From contig JAWKRT010000002.1 of NCBI GenBank assembly GCA_041389495.1, positions 682,001 through 746,000 of the forward strand: DNA of 64,000 bases, given 5' to 3'. Position 1 is the stretch's first letter, and the number at the start of each line of letters is the position of its first letter. Below are positions 35,248-44,584 of this stretch, piece after piece. The notes beneath the pieces were generated by a model. That model made no database searches. It saw only the letters and a list, made by a program, of their open reading frames with translations, and was not told the origin of the DNA. Source of the DNA: Myxococcota bacterium (GTDB taxonomy: Bacteria > Myxococcota_A > UBA9160 > UBA4427). The position numbers and the translations under genes are program-made.

Positions 35248-35736
35248 CTAGGCGGCCGGGTCGCTCCAGGTGTGCACCTCGCCGCGCCCCTCGAGCAGCA
35301 TCGTGCCCGGGAAGACGCGCAGGAGCCACGGGTCGAGCTCGATCGCGGCGAAGTCGTCGCAGGTGGGCGAGGTCCAGCCGGGGATGATGGCCGGGTCGTA
35401 GCCGACCGGCGCGGGCGCGCGCGCGAAGCGGTTCCACACCGCGACGCGCGTGTCGTCGTCGAACCGGAAGCGCGCGCGGCACTCGGCGGTGCAGGTGTCC
35501 TGGCCGGGCTCCCAGTAGGTGAGCGAGAGGTTCGGGCTCGCGGCGAGGTGGCTGCGCTTCGTGGGCGTCGGCGACGTCGCGATCCAGCCCTTGAGGGCGC
35601 CGTCGCGCCACTCCCAGATCGGGTGGAGGATGCGGGCGCGCGGCCTGCCGCGGCGGTCCACCGACGCGGCCGTGCACCACACGATGCGGTGGGCCATCTC
35701 GACGAAGGCGTGGGCGGTGCGCTCGAGATCCGTCAT
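35248..35736 (-). CDS. pyridoxamine 5'-phosphate oxidase-family (PPOX) flavin-binding protein
   Basis: A 162-residue PPOX-type split barrel. The segments IVWCTAASVDRRGRPRARILHPIWEW, WIATSPTPTKRSHLAASPNLSLTYW and the later VAVWNRFARAPAP fit the general stress protein 26-like branch, which binds FMN or F420. The function is probably reductive or a flavin store. The ATG at 35736 follows AAGGAGGG. It lies just downstream of the sugar-dehydrogenase gene on the same strand (17 bases apart). Confidence 0.8.
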   Translation of the reverse strand: MTDLERTAHAFVEMAHRIVWCTAASVDRRGRPRARILHPIWEWRDGALKGWIATSPTPTKRSHLAASPNLSLTYWEPGQDTCTAECRARFRFDDDTRVAVWNRFARAPAPVGYDPAIIPGWTSPTCDDFAAIELDPWLLRVFPGTMLLEGRGEVHTWSDPAA

Positions 35737-35753
35737 CGCGAGATCCCTCCTTG

Positions 35754-37280
35754 CTAGGCGGAGCGGCGTCCGACGGTGCCGGCCGCGGCGGCGAGGCCGA
35801 GGGCGAGCGCGCCGAAGGCCCAGGCGGGCAGGGCCGGCACGCGCGCCTCGGGAACGAGGCGCCGCAGCATGCCGTCCTGCTTCGTCATCACGTAGAGGTT
35901 GCCGGCGAGGTCCTCGCCGAAGCGCAGGTCGACGCGCGCGAGCCCGGGCGTTCCCTTCTTCGCGCGCACGACGTCGAGCAGCGTCGTCGGAAGCCCGCCC
36001 TGCGTGACGTGCAGCTCGTGCACGGCCGCGGTCGTCGCCGGGTCGCCGTCGTCGGCCGCGAGCAGCTCGAGGACGTCGCTGTAGAAGAGGCGGCCGCTCG
36101 CGATGTCGCCGTAGACGAGCTTGCCGTACGTCGCGCTCGCGGCGCGGCTGCGATCGACGACGCCGCCCGCGATCGCGATGCCCTCGTCGTGGTCGTACTG
36201 CGCGACCGGGTAGGTGAAGCCGAGCGCCGCGTCGTTCGCGGGCAGCGGCGCGACGCCGCCCGAGCTCGCGTCGTACACGTACGTGCCCTCGCGCGCGTCC
36301 CAGCCGTAGTTGCGGCCGGCGACGAGGCGGTTCACCTCCTCGAGCTGGTGCTCGCCGACGTCGAGCGCGAAGAGCCGTCCGGGAACGGCGCGATCCCACG
36401 CGAGGCGGTGCGCGTTGCGGAAGCCGTAGGCGAAGATCTCGCCGAGCGTGCCCGGGTCGCCGTCGTTCGCGAACGGGTTCGTCGCCGGGATGCCGTACGA
36501 GTACGGCGCGCCCGTGCCGCCGAGCGGGTCGATGCGCAGCACCGCGCCGTACAGCGTGTCGAGCCGCTGCACCTGCCCGAGGCTGCCGATCTCGCGCGCG
36601 CCGTTGTCGCCGCCCGCGACGTAGAGGAGCCCGTAGTCCGCGCTCCCCGGCGCCGCCGCCGGGTCGAACGCGAGCTCGCAGAGGTTGTGGATGACGTGCA
36701 CGGCCGCGACGCGCAGGAGCTCGCGGCGCGTGCCCGCGAACGCGTTCGCCGCGGGGTTCGTCGCGTGCCACTCGGTCAGCACCGCGTGCTGCGCGATCGC
36801 GTCCGGAATGGCGGGCCCGTGCGTCGGCGGCGTGCCGCCGACGTCCTCGCTGTGCACGGTGTAGAAGAGCCCGTTCGTCGCGAAGCCGGGGTGGAACGCG
36901 AAGCTCGTGAAGCCCGTGCCGAGCCCGGGCGCGTCGCGGAAGGCCGGGAAGGTCGCCGCGACGTCCAGATAAGTATGGAGGGTGCCGGCGTCGAGCGCGT
37001 AGAGGCGGCCGCGCAGGTCGTTGACGAAGAGCCGGCCGCTGCCGTCCGGCGCCTCGCGCAGGAAGTTGATGCGCGCGCGCCCGCCGCTCCCCGCGGTCGC
37101 GGGGAGCTGGAGGACGTCGACGAGCTCGGCCGTCGTGCCGTCGTCGAGGACGGGGCCGGAGAGCGGCCCCGCGCCGGCCGGCGGCGAGACCAGCGCCGCG
37201 ACGAGGCCGCCGGCGGCCGCGATCGCGAGGGACCGGACGCGGCGGAGCAGGCCGAGGCGAGCTCGGCGGGGGGAGGCCAT
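35754..37280 (-). CDS. PQQ-dependent sugar dehydrogenase-like (GSDH) exported protein with sorting-like tail
   Basis: A 508-residue beta-propeller of the glucose/sorbosone dehydrogenase family. It has FVNDLRGRLYALDAG, FTSFAFHPGFATNGLFYTVHSE, LCELAFDPAAAPGSADYGLLYVAGGDNG, IPATNPFANDG, EIFAYGFRNAHRLAWD and GRNYGWDAREG, all family hallmarks. Signal peptide at the start (AAAGGLVAALVSPPAGAG). The C-terminus is VPALPAWAFGALALGLAAAAG followed by RRS, which resembles the IPTL/PEP-CTERM class: Pro and Trp signature, hydrophobic helix, basic end. It may be processed at the envelope. ATG at 37280. Confidence 0.85.
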   Translation of the reverse strand: MASPRRARLGLLRRVRSLAIAAAGGLVAALVSPPAGAGPLSGPVLDDGTTAELVDVLQLPATAGSGGRARINFLREAPDGSGRLFVNDLRGRLYALDAGTLHTYLDVAATFPAFRDAPGLGTGFTSFAFHPGFATNGLFYTVHSEDVGGTPPTHGPAIPDAIAQHAVLTEWHATNPAANAFAGTRRELLRVAAVHVIHNLCELAFDPAAAPGSADYGLLYVAGGDNGAREIGSLGQVQRLDTLYGAVLRIDPLGGTGAPYSYGIPATNPFANDGDPGTLGEIFAYGFRNAHRLAWDRAVPGRLFALDVGEHQLEEVNRLVAGRNYGWDAREGTYVYDASSGGVAPLPANDAALGFTYPVAQYDHDEGIAIAGGVVDRSRAASATYGKLVYGDIASGRLFYSDVLELLAADDGDPATTAAVHELHVTQGGLPTTLLDVVRAKKGTPGLARVDLRFGEDLAGNLYVMTKQDGMLRRLVPEARVPALPAWAFGALALGLAAAAGTVGRRSA

Positions 37281-37348
37281 GCGCGCAGAGTAGGCGCGCG
37301 GGCCGCCGAGCGCGCGTGCGGCGTGTGGAGATCGCGCGGAGGCGGGTG

Positions 37349-38059
37349 CTACGCGGCCGCGTGCCAGTGCCAGGCCGCGTAGGCCACGGCGAGCGGCCAG
37401 CACGCGACGAGGAGGAGCGCGAACACGGTGGGCGAGAACGCGCGCACGGCCGCGTCCGCGGTGCGCGCGCGCTCCGCCGCGGGGCGGGCCGCGAGGTCGG
37501 CGATCAGCGCGTGGCGCTCGTCGTCGATCGCGCGCGCGTCGAGCGGCGTGTCGCACGCCGGGCAGCGCGCGGAGACGGCGTCGGTCAGCGCGATCTCGAG
37601 GGCGATCTTCGCCCCGCACGCCGCGCAGGCGTCGACGTGGATGCGCGAGTGGCGCAGGCGCCCGTCGAGCACGCGCCCCTCGCCGCGGTCCCAGACGACG
37701 TGGCGCACGCCGCTCGAGTTGAGGTCGCGCACGGCGCGGTCGAGCGTCGCGGCGGTGAAGTCGGAGCTCGCGAGGAGGTCGCGTGCGTCGAGCTCGACGT
37801 GGCGCTCGACGAGGTGGAGCAGCGCCACCGCCCGCTGGTCGCGACGCCGCAGCCGCAGGCCGGCCGCGCCGAGCGCGACGGGCGCGAGCGCGGCGGCGGC
37901 GAGCCCGAGCGCGAGCGCCGGGCGCGCGGGCAGGAGCTCGGCCGGCAGCGCCGCCGCGAGCGCGAACGCGGCGGCCACGACGAGCGCCGCGACGCTCGCG
38001 GCGCGCAGCAGGACATCGTCGATGCGCAGGACGTCGGGCCGGCTCACGGGGCCGCGCAT
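37349..38059 (-). CDS. membrane protein with internal zinc ribbon
   Basis: A 236-residue protein with two hydrophobic spans near the start (LLRAASVAALVVAAAFALAAAL; LALGLAAAALAPVALGAAGL) and one at the end (FALLLVACWPLAVAYAAW). In between is a cytoplasmic region with a helical segment and a zinc ribbon made of CAACG and CPACD. It may be a membrane-bound regulator or adaptor; I do not recognise a named family. It starts at 38059, divergent from the sulfatase at 38227. Confidence 0.65.
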   Translation of the reverse strand: MRGPVSRPDVLRIDDVLLRAASVAALVVAAAFALAAALPAELLPARPALALGLAAAALAPVALGAAGLRLRRRDQRAVALLHLVERHVELDARDLLASSDFTAATLDRAVRDLNSSGVRHVVWDRGEGRVLDGRLRHSRIHVDACAACGAKIALEIALTDAVSARCPACDTPLDARAIDDERHALIADLAARPAAERARTADAAVRAFSPTVFALLLVACWPLAVAYAAWHWHAAA

Positions 38060-38226
38060 CGACGCTCGCCGCGCGCGACTTGACGCCGGGCGGGCCGCGC
38101 CCGCCGCCGGCGGCGCCGCCGAAGAGGCTCCGACTGCGGCGCGCGCGCCTGTAGTCTGGGCCCTCGCGAGTCGGACGGACGCGTGGGCGGCGGCCTGGGC
38201 CGGCGCTCGGGAGGGGAGTCGGGGCG

Positions 38227-39744
38227 ATGCGAGGATTCGCGACGCGGTTCGCAGCGGCCGTCGGAGCGCTCGCGATCGGCGCGGTGCTCGTCGTTTCGCT
38301 CGCGGTCGCGCTGCGGCTCGCGCAGGTGCGCTTCTTCCGCTCGCCCGCGAAGCCCGAGCGCGCGGCCGAGAAGGCCGCCTATCTCGAGCGCGTCGCGCAG
38401 GCGGCGAGCGGGCGCGACGCGAGCGCGCTGCCGAGCTTCGTCGTCGTCTTCTTCGACGACCTCGGCTACGGCGACCTCGGGAGCTACGGCAACCGGCTGA
38501 TCGCGACGCCGCGCCTCGACGCGCTGGCCGACCAGGGCCTGCGCATGACGCAGTTCTACGCGGCGGCGCCCGTGTGCACGCCGTCGCGCGCCGCCCTGCT
38601 CACCGGGCGCTTCCCGTTCCGCGCCGGCGCGGGCCCGCACGTCTACTTCCCGAACGACGCGCCGCTCGGCCTCGCGCTCGGGTTCTTCGGCTTCCCGAAC
38701 GAGGTGCGGAGCGACGAGATCTTCCTGCCCGAGGCGCTGCGCGCGGCGGGCTATGCGACGGGCATGGTCGGCAAGTGGCACCTCGGCGACGCGGACGGCC
38801 ACCGCCCGAACGATCTCGGCTTCGACTCGTACTACGGCGTCCTGTGGAGCCACGACATGCAGCCGCTCGACGTCTACCGCGACCGCGACGTCGTCGTGCG
38901 CGACGAGACGGAGCAGAGCTGGCTGCACGCGTTCCGCGACGAGGAGGACGCGCGCGAGTTCCGCGGCATCGACCCGCGCACGTTCACCGACGACTACACG
39001 CGCGAGGCGATCCGCTTCCTCGAGCGCAGCCAGGCCGACGGCCCGCGGCCGTTCTTCCTCTACCTCGCGCACAGCGCGCCGCACGTGCCGCACTTCGCGT
39101 CGCGCGCGCAGGCGGGGCGCTCGCGCGGCGGCGTCTACGGCGACGTCGTCGAGGACCTCGACCGCAGCACGGGCGAGCTCGTCGACGCGCTCGACCGCCT
39201 CGGCCTCTCGGAGCGCACGCTCGTGCTCGTCACGAGCGACAACGGCGCCGACTACGGCGGCAGCCCGGGCGCGCTCCGCGGCCGCAAGGGCGAGGTGCTC
39301 GAGGGCGGCATGCGCGTCCCGATGATCGCGCGCTGGCCGGGCCGCGTGGCGAGCGGGACGAGCGACGCGATCGCGATGAACCTCGACGTCTTCCCCACGC
39401 TGCTCGGGCTGGCCGGGGTGCCGCTGCCCGACGACCGCGTCGTCGACGGGCGCGATCTCGCGCCCGTGCTGCTCGCGAACGCGCCCTCGCCGCACGAGTT
39501 CCTCTACTACCTGGGCGGCGCCGCGTCCGGGAGCCACGTCGCCGCGGTTCGCGACGCGCGCTTCAAGTACCTGCTCGAGAGCGGCGACCGCGGTCGCTCG
39601 CGACCGCACCTCACGAGCCTCGCGCTCGACGCCGAGGCGCACGACCTGCGCGCACGTCATCCCGAGGAGGCGGCGCGGCTCGCGCAGGCCGCCGCGCGCC
39701 TCCAGGCCGAGCTCGACGCGAACCCGCGCGGCTTTCGGGAGTAG
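38227..39744 (+). CDS. membrane-anchored sulfatase (arylsulfatase A-like)
   Basis: A 505-residue sulfatase with an uncleaved-looking N-terminal membrane helix (VGALAIGAVLVVSLAVALRLA). FVVVFFDDLGYGDLGSYG gives the metal Asp pair, CTPSRAALLTGR carries Cys117 for formylglycine, GMVGKWHLGD follows, and TSDNGADYGG is the later motif. It is compact compared with the 768-residue sulfatase at 17121, which has an extra beta domain. It is expected to hydrolyse sulfate esters in the periplasm, substrate unknown. The following gene is a VOC protein 31 bases away. Confidence 0.9.
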   Translation: MRGFATRFAAAVGALAIGAVLVVSLAVALRLAQVRFFRSPAKPERAAEKAAYLERVAQAASGRDASALPSFVVVFFDDLGYGDLGSYGNRLIATPRLDALADQGLRMTQFYAAAPVCTPSRAALLTGRFPFRAGAGPHVYFPNDAPLGLALGFFGFPNEVRSDEIFLPEALRAAGYATGMVGKWHLGDADGHRPNDLGFDSYYGVLWSHDMQPLDVYRDRDVVVRDETEQSWLHAFRDEEDAREFRGIDPRTFTDDYTREAIRFLERSQADGPRPFFLYLAHSAPHVPHFASRAQAGRSRGGVYGDVVEDLDRSTGELVDALDRLGLSERTLVLVTSDNGADYGGSPGALRGRKGEVLEGGMRVPMIARWPGRVASGTSDAIAMNLDVFPTLLGLAGVPLPDDRVVDGRDLAPVLLANAPSPHEFLYYLGGAASGSHVAAVRDARFKYLLESGDRGRSRPHLTSLALDAEAHDLRARHPEEAARLAQAAARLQAELDANPRGFRE

Positions 39745-39775
39745 GCTCGGCGCTCGCGCCGAGGGGAGGGACTGC

Positions 39776-40219
39776 ATGGCCGGGATCCACGAGGTCTTCG
39801 CGTACCTGCGCGTCGACGGCGCCGCGCGCGCGATCGACTACTACCGCGAGGCGTTCGGCGCGGTCGAGCGCTTCCGGCTGGTCGAGCCCGGGGGCCGGGT
39901 CGGGCACGCCGAGCTCGCGCTCGGCGGCACGACGCTGATGCTCTCCGACGAGTTTCCCGAGGCGGGCATCCGGGGGCCCGCGGCGGTGGGCGGCACCACC
40001 GTCGCGATCCATCTGCACGTGGACGACGCCGACGCCGTCCTCGCGCGCGCCGAGAGCGCGGGCGGGACGATCGTGCGCCCGGCGCAGGACCACTTCTACG
40101 GGGAGCGAAGCGGCACGGTGCGCGACCCGTTCGGGCACGAGTGGAGCGTCGGGCACTCGATCGAGGCGGTGACGCCCGAGGAGATGCAGCGGCGCTACGA
40201 CGCCCTGTTCGCGGGCTGA
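39776..40219 (+). CDS. PhnB-like VOC protein
   Basis: A 147-residue VOC protein of the PhnB/YdfO type: EVFAYLRVDGAARAIDYYREAFGAVE, HAELALGGTTLMLSDEFPE, then HLHVDDADAVLARAESAGG and YGERSGTVRDPFGHEWSVGH, where the His and Glu are the metal ligands. Substrate unknown. GAGGGGAGGGA precedes the ATG. It ends with a short helical tail (TPEEMQRRYDALF). Confidence 0.85.
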   Translation: MAGIHEVFAYLRVDGAARAIDYYREAFGAVERFRLVEPGGRVGHAELALGGTTLMLSDEFPEAGIRGPAAVGGTTVAIHLHVDDADAVLARAESAGGTIVRPAQDHFYGERSGTVRDPFGHEWSVGHSIEAVTPEEMQRRYDALFAG

Positions 40220-40401
40220 GGGGCGTCGACCGGTCGGGGGCGAGCGGATCGCCGCGGCCCTTGCCCGCGATCCGTCGCGCTCTATTTTCCGCCGCCTCAG
40301 GAGGGGCCCCCTCGCGCGAGGGGCGCGTCGGGCGTCTCCGGCACATCAGGAGCTTCGGGCGCCTTCGTTCGTCCCTCCCGACCCTCTGCGCCCGACCGGC
40401 G

Positions 40402-41133
40402 ATGCCGACCCAACCAAGCCGACTCGATCTCGAGCTCGACATCCTCCGACAGCCCGACGACCAGACGTGCGGACCGACGTGTCTGCACGCGCTCTATCGC
40501 TACTACGGCGAGGAGCGCGAGCTCGAGGACGTGGTCCGCGAGGTGCCGCAGCTCGAGGGCGGCGGCACGCTCGCCGTCAACCTCGCCATCCACGCGCTGC
40601 GGCGCGGCTATCGCGCGCTCGTCTACACCTACAACCTCGCGGTGTTCGACCCGAGCTGGTTCGAGAGCTCGGAGTGCGACATCGCGGAGCGGCTGCGCGC
40701 GCAGCGCGACGAGAAGGGCGACGCGCGCGTCGCGGGGGCGACGGCCTCGTACCTCGAGTTCCTCGAGCTCGGCGGCGAGCTCGCGATGGAGGACCTCTCG
40801 GTCGGCCTGCTGCGCCGCTGGCTCGGCGAGGGGCGCCCGGTGCTGACGGGCCTGTCGGCGACCTTCCTCTACCGCAGCCGGCGCGAGTACGGGTATCCGA
40901 AGCTCGTCGAGGACGACGTGCGCGGGCAGCCGCAGGGCCACTTCGTCGTGCTCTCGGGCTGGGACGAGGACGAGCGCACGGTGCGCGTCGCCGACCCGCT
41001 CGAGTCGCATCCGCACTTCCGGCGCCACATCTACTGGCTGCCCGTGCAGCGCGTCATCAACGCGATCCTGCTCGGCGTGCTGACCTACGACGCGAACCTG
41101 CTCGTGCTCGAGCCGCCGGAGGACGCGGCGTGA
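40402..41133 (+). CDS. C39-like cysteine peptidase of an amidoligase operon
   Basis: A 243-residue papain-fold protein of the C39-like type. LRQPDDQTCGPTC puts the nucleophile Cys at residue 23 (with Gln21 for the oxyanion hole), QGHFVVLSGWD gives His180 and VADPLES gives Asp198, a complete triad. It has no signal peptide and no ABC or membrane part, unlike bacteriocin-processing C39 enzymes, so it is cytosolic. Homologues of this type accompany RLAN/RimK ATP-grasp genes. It probably trims or hydrolyses the amide product or its precursor. The ATG at 40402 is chosen on length and triad spacing. The stop overlaps the next GTG. Confidence 0.8.
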   Translation: MPTQPSRLDLELDILRQPDDQTCGPTCLHALYRYYGEERELEDVVREVPQLEGGGTLAVNLAIHALRRGYRALVYTYNLAVFDPSWFESSECDIAERLRAQRDEKGDARVAGATASYLEFLELGGELAMEDLSVGLLRRWLGEGRPVLTGLSATFLYRSRREYGYPKLVEDDVRGQPQGHFVVLSGWDEDERTVRVADPLESHPHFRRHIYWLPVQRVINAILLGVLTYDANLLVLEPPEDAA

Positions 41134-42600
41134 AGCCGATCATCGTCGTCGAGAACACGAAGCGCTGGCCGCTGCGCCTCGAGGGCGCCGAGGTCGTGTC
41201 GGCGCGCGAGTACCTCGTGAGCAACGCGTGGGGCGGGAAGCGCGGGCTGCGCGTCTACAACTTCTGCCGCACCTACGGCTACCAGACGCTCGGCTACTAC
41301 GTGTCGCTGCTCGCGGCCGCGCGTGGGCACCGCGCGCTGCCGACGGTGGAGACGCTCCAGGACCTGCGCCTCGCGCCGGTCGTGCGCATCGTGTCGCAGG
41401 AGCTCGACGCGCTGATCCAGAAGAGCCTCGCGCGCCTGCGCAGCGCGAAGTTCGAGCTCTCGGTCTACTTCGGGCACAACCTCGCGACGACCTACGAGTC
41501 GCTCGCGCGCGCCCTCTACCAGCAGTTCCCCGTGCCGCTCCTGCGCGCGAGCTTCGAGAAGCGCGGACGCGAGTGGCGCCTCTCCTCCGTGCGCCCGATC
41601 GCGACCAGCGAGATCCCCGACGAGCACCGCACCTTCGTGATCGCGCAGGCGGAGGAGCACTTCGACCGCAACACGCGTCCCGCCCGCGCGAAGCGCACGT
41701 TCCAGTACGACATGGCGATCCTCGTCGACCCGACGGCCGAGGACGCGCCGTCCGACGACAAGGCGCTGCGCAAGTTCGCGAAGGCCGCGGCCGACGTCGG
41801 CATCGGCGCCGAGCTCATCGGGCTCGACGAGGCGCCCGACATCGCCGAGTACGACGCGCTCTTCATCCGGCAGACGACCTACGTCAACGGGCCGACCTAC
41901 CGGCTCTCGCGCCGCGCCGCGACGGAGGGGCTCGTCGTGATCGACGACCCGACGTCGATCCTGCGCTGCTCGAACAAGGTGTTCCTCGCCGAGCTGTTCG
42001 AGCGCAACAAGGTCCCGCAGCCGAAGACGTTCGTCGCGCACGAGGACGCGATCGGCGAGATCGCGGCGGCGGTGGGCCTTCCGTGCGTGCTGAAGCGCCC
42101 CGACTCCGCGTTCTCGCGCGGCGTAGTACGCGCCGACACCGAGGACGAGCTGCGCGAGAAGGCGAAGCTCTTCCTCGCCGACTCGGAGCTCGTCGTCGCG
42201 CAGGAGTTCATGGCCTCGGACTTCGACTGGCGCATCGGCGTGCTCGGCGGGAAGGCGCTCTACGCCTGTCGCTACCACATGGCGCGCGGCCACTGGCAGA
42301 TCATCGCGGCGAAGGAGGGCGGCAAGACGCGCTACGGCCGCGTCGAGGCCGTGCCCCTCGACCAGGCGCCGCCGCAGGCGGTGGAGACCGGCGTGCGCGC
42401 CGCGTCGCTGATCGGCGACGGGCTCTATGGCGTCGACATCAAGGAGTCGCAGGGCCGCTTCGTCGTGATGGAGGTGAACGACAACCCGAACGTCGAGGCG
42501 GGCTACGAGGACGGCGCCGTCGGCGACGCGCTCTACGCGGCCGTGATGCAGTGGTTCCGCGAGCGCCTCGACAAGCGGGGCGGCAACGGAGGCCCGCGAA

Positions 42601-42608
<8 letters not shown>
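41130..42608 (+). CDS. RLAN-domain RimK-like ATP-grasp amidoligase
   Basis: A 492-residue ligase. Residues about 1-210 match the RLAN domain (RimK-like ATP-grasp N-terminal): LRVYNFCRTYGYQTLGYYVSLLAAARGH followed by an ETLQDLR segment. The rest is a RimK-type ATP-grasp: CVLKRPDSAFSRGV as the ATP-binding Lys region and FVVMEVNDNPNVEAGYEDG as the Mg-binding E-x-N-x-NP end. It forms amide or peptide bonds from a carboxylate, ATP and an amine. GTG start at 41130 overlaps the peptidase stop; the end overlaps the GCS2 start by eight bases. The substrate is unknown; RimK relatives add Glu to a C-terminus. Confidence 0.88.
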
Positions 42609-43869
<1,261 letters not shown>

Positions 43870-43873
43870 CTTC

Positions 43874-44584
43874 GTGGCGGCGCCGCCCTCGCTCGTCCTG
43901 ACGTGCGAGCACGGCGGCGCGCGCGTGCCGCGCGCGTACGCGGCGGCGCTCCGCATTCCGGATGCCGTGCTCGCCTCGCACCGCGGCTTCGACGCCGGCG
44001 CGCTCGACGCGGCGCGCGCGCTGTCGCGCGCGCTCGCGGCTCCGCTCGTCGCCGCGACGACGACGCGCCTGCTCGTCGACCTCAACCGCTCGCCGCACAA
44101 CCCGCGCGCGTTCTCGCCCTTCGCGCGGCGCCTGCCGCGCGAGGTGCGCGAAGCCCTGCTGCGCGACGTCCACGCTCCGCACTGGGCGCGCGTGCGCGCG
44201 GCGCTCGACGCGGCGGCGGAGCGCGCGCCGTCGGTCGTCCACGTCGCCGTGCACAGCTTCACGCCCGTGCTCGGCGGCGACGAGCGCCGCTTCGACGTCG
44301 GCCTCCTCTACGATCCGCGCCGCGCGCCCGAGCTTCGCTTCGCGCGGCGCCTGCAGGCCGCGCTGCGCCACGTGCTGCCGGGCCTGCGCGTGCGGCGCAA
44401 CGCGCCCTACCGCGGCGTCGCCGACGGGCTCGCGACCGCGATGCGCCGCGAACGGCCCGCGCGCCGCTACGTCGGCCTCGAGCTCGAGCTCTGCCAGGCG
44501 TGGCTCGCGCGCGATCCGAAGCGCCGGCTGCTCGTGAAGGCCGTCGAGCTCGCGCTCCGCTCCGTGCTCGCTCAGAACGCGTAG
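43874..44584 (+). CDS. N-formylglutamate amidohydrolase-family protein
   Basis: A 236-residue protein of the FGase/HutG2 family: LTCEHGGARVP, a HRGFDAGALDAARAL helix, ATTTRLLVDLNRSPHNP, VAVHSFTPVL and YVGLELELCQ, which provide the Zn-binding and catalytic set. The reference reaction removes formate from N-formyl-glutamate; here the gene ends the amidoligase operon, so a deacylase or hydrolase acting on the product is plausible. GTG start at 43874. The last 13 bases overlap the end of the convergent TonB-dependent receptor. Confidence 0.85.
   Translation: MAAPPSLVLTCEHGGARVPRAYAAALRIPDAVLASHRGFDAGALDAARALSRALAAPLVAATTTRLLVDLNRSPHNPRAFSPFARRLPREVREALLRDVHAPHWARVRAALDAAAERAPSVVHVAVHSFTPVLGGDERRFDVGLLYDPRRAPELRFARRLQAALRHVLPGLRVRRNAPYRGVADGLATAMRRERPARRYVGLELELCQAWLARDPKRRLLVKAVELALRSVLAQNA

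Noticed and set aside
36965..36985. AT-rich patch that looked like a promoter
   Set aside because: It lies inside the coding region of the sugar dehydrogenase and encodes ordinary residues (HTYLD).
38040..38226. Possible small gene between the zinc-ribbon membrane protein and the sulfatase
   Set aside because: Only short Arg/Ala-rich frames without a ribosome site are present.
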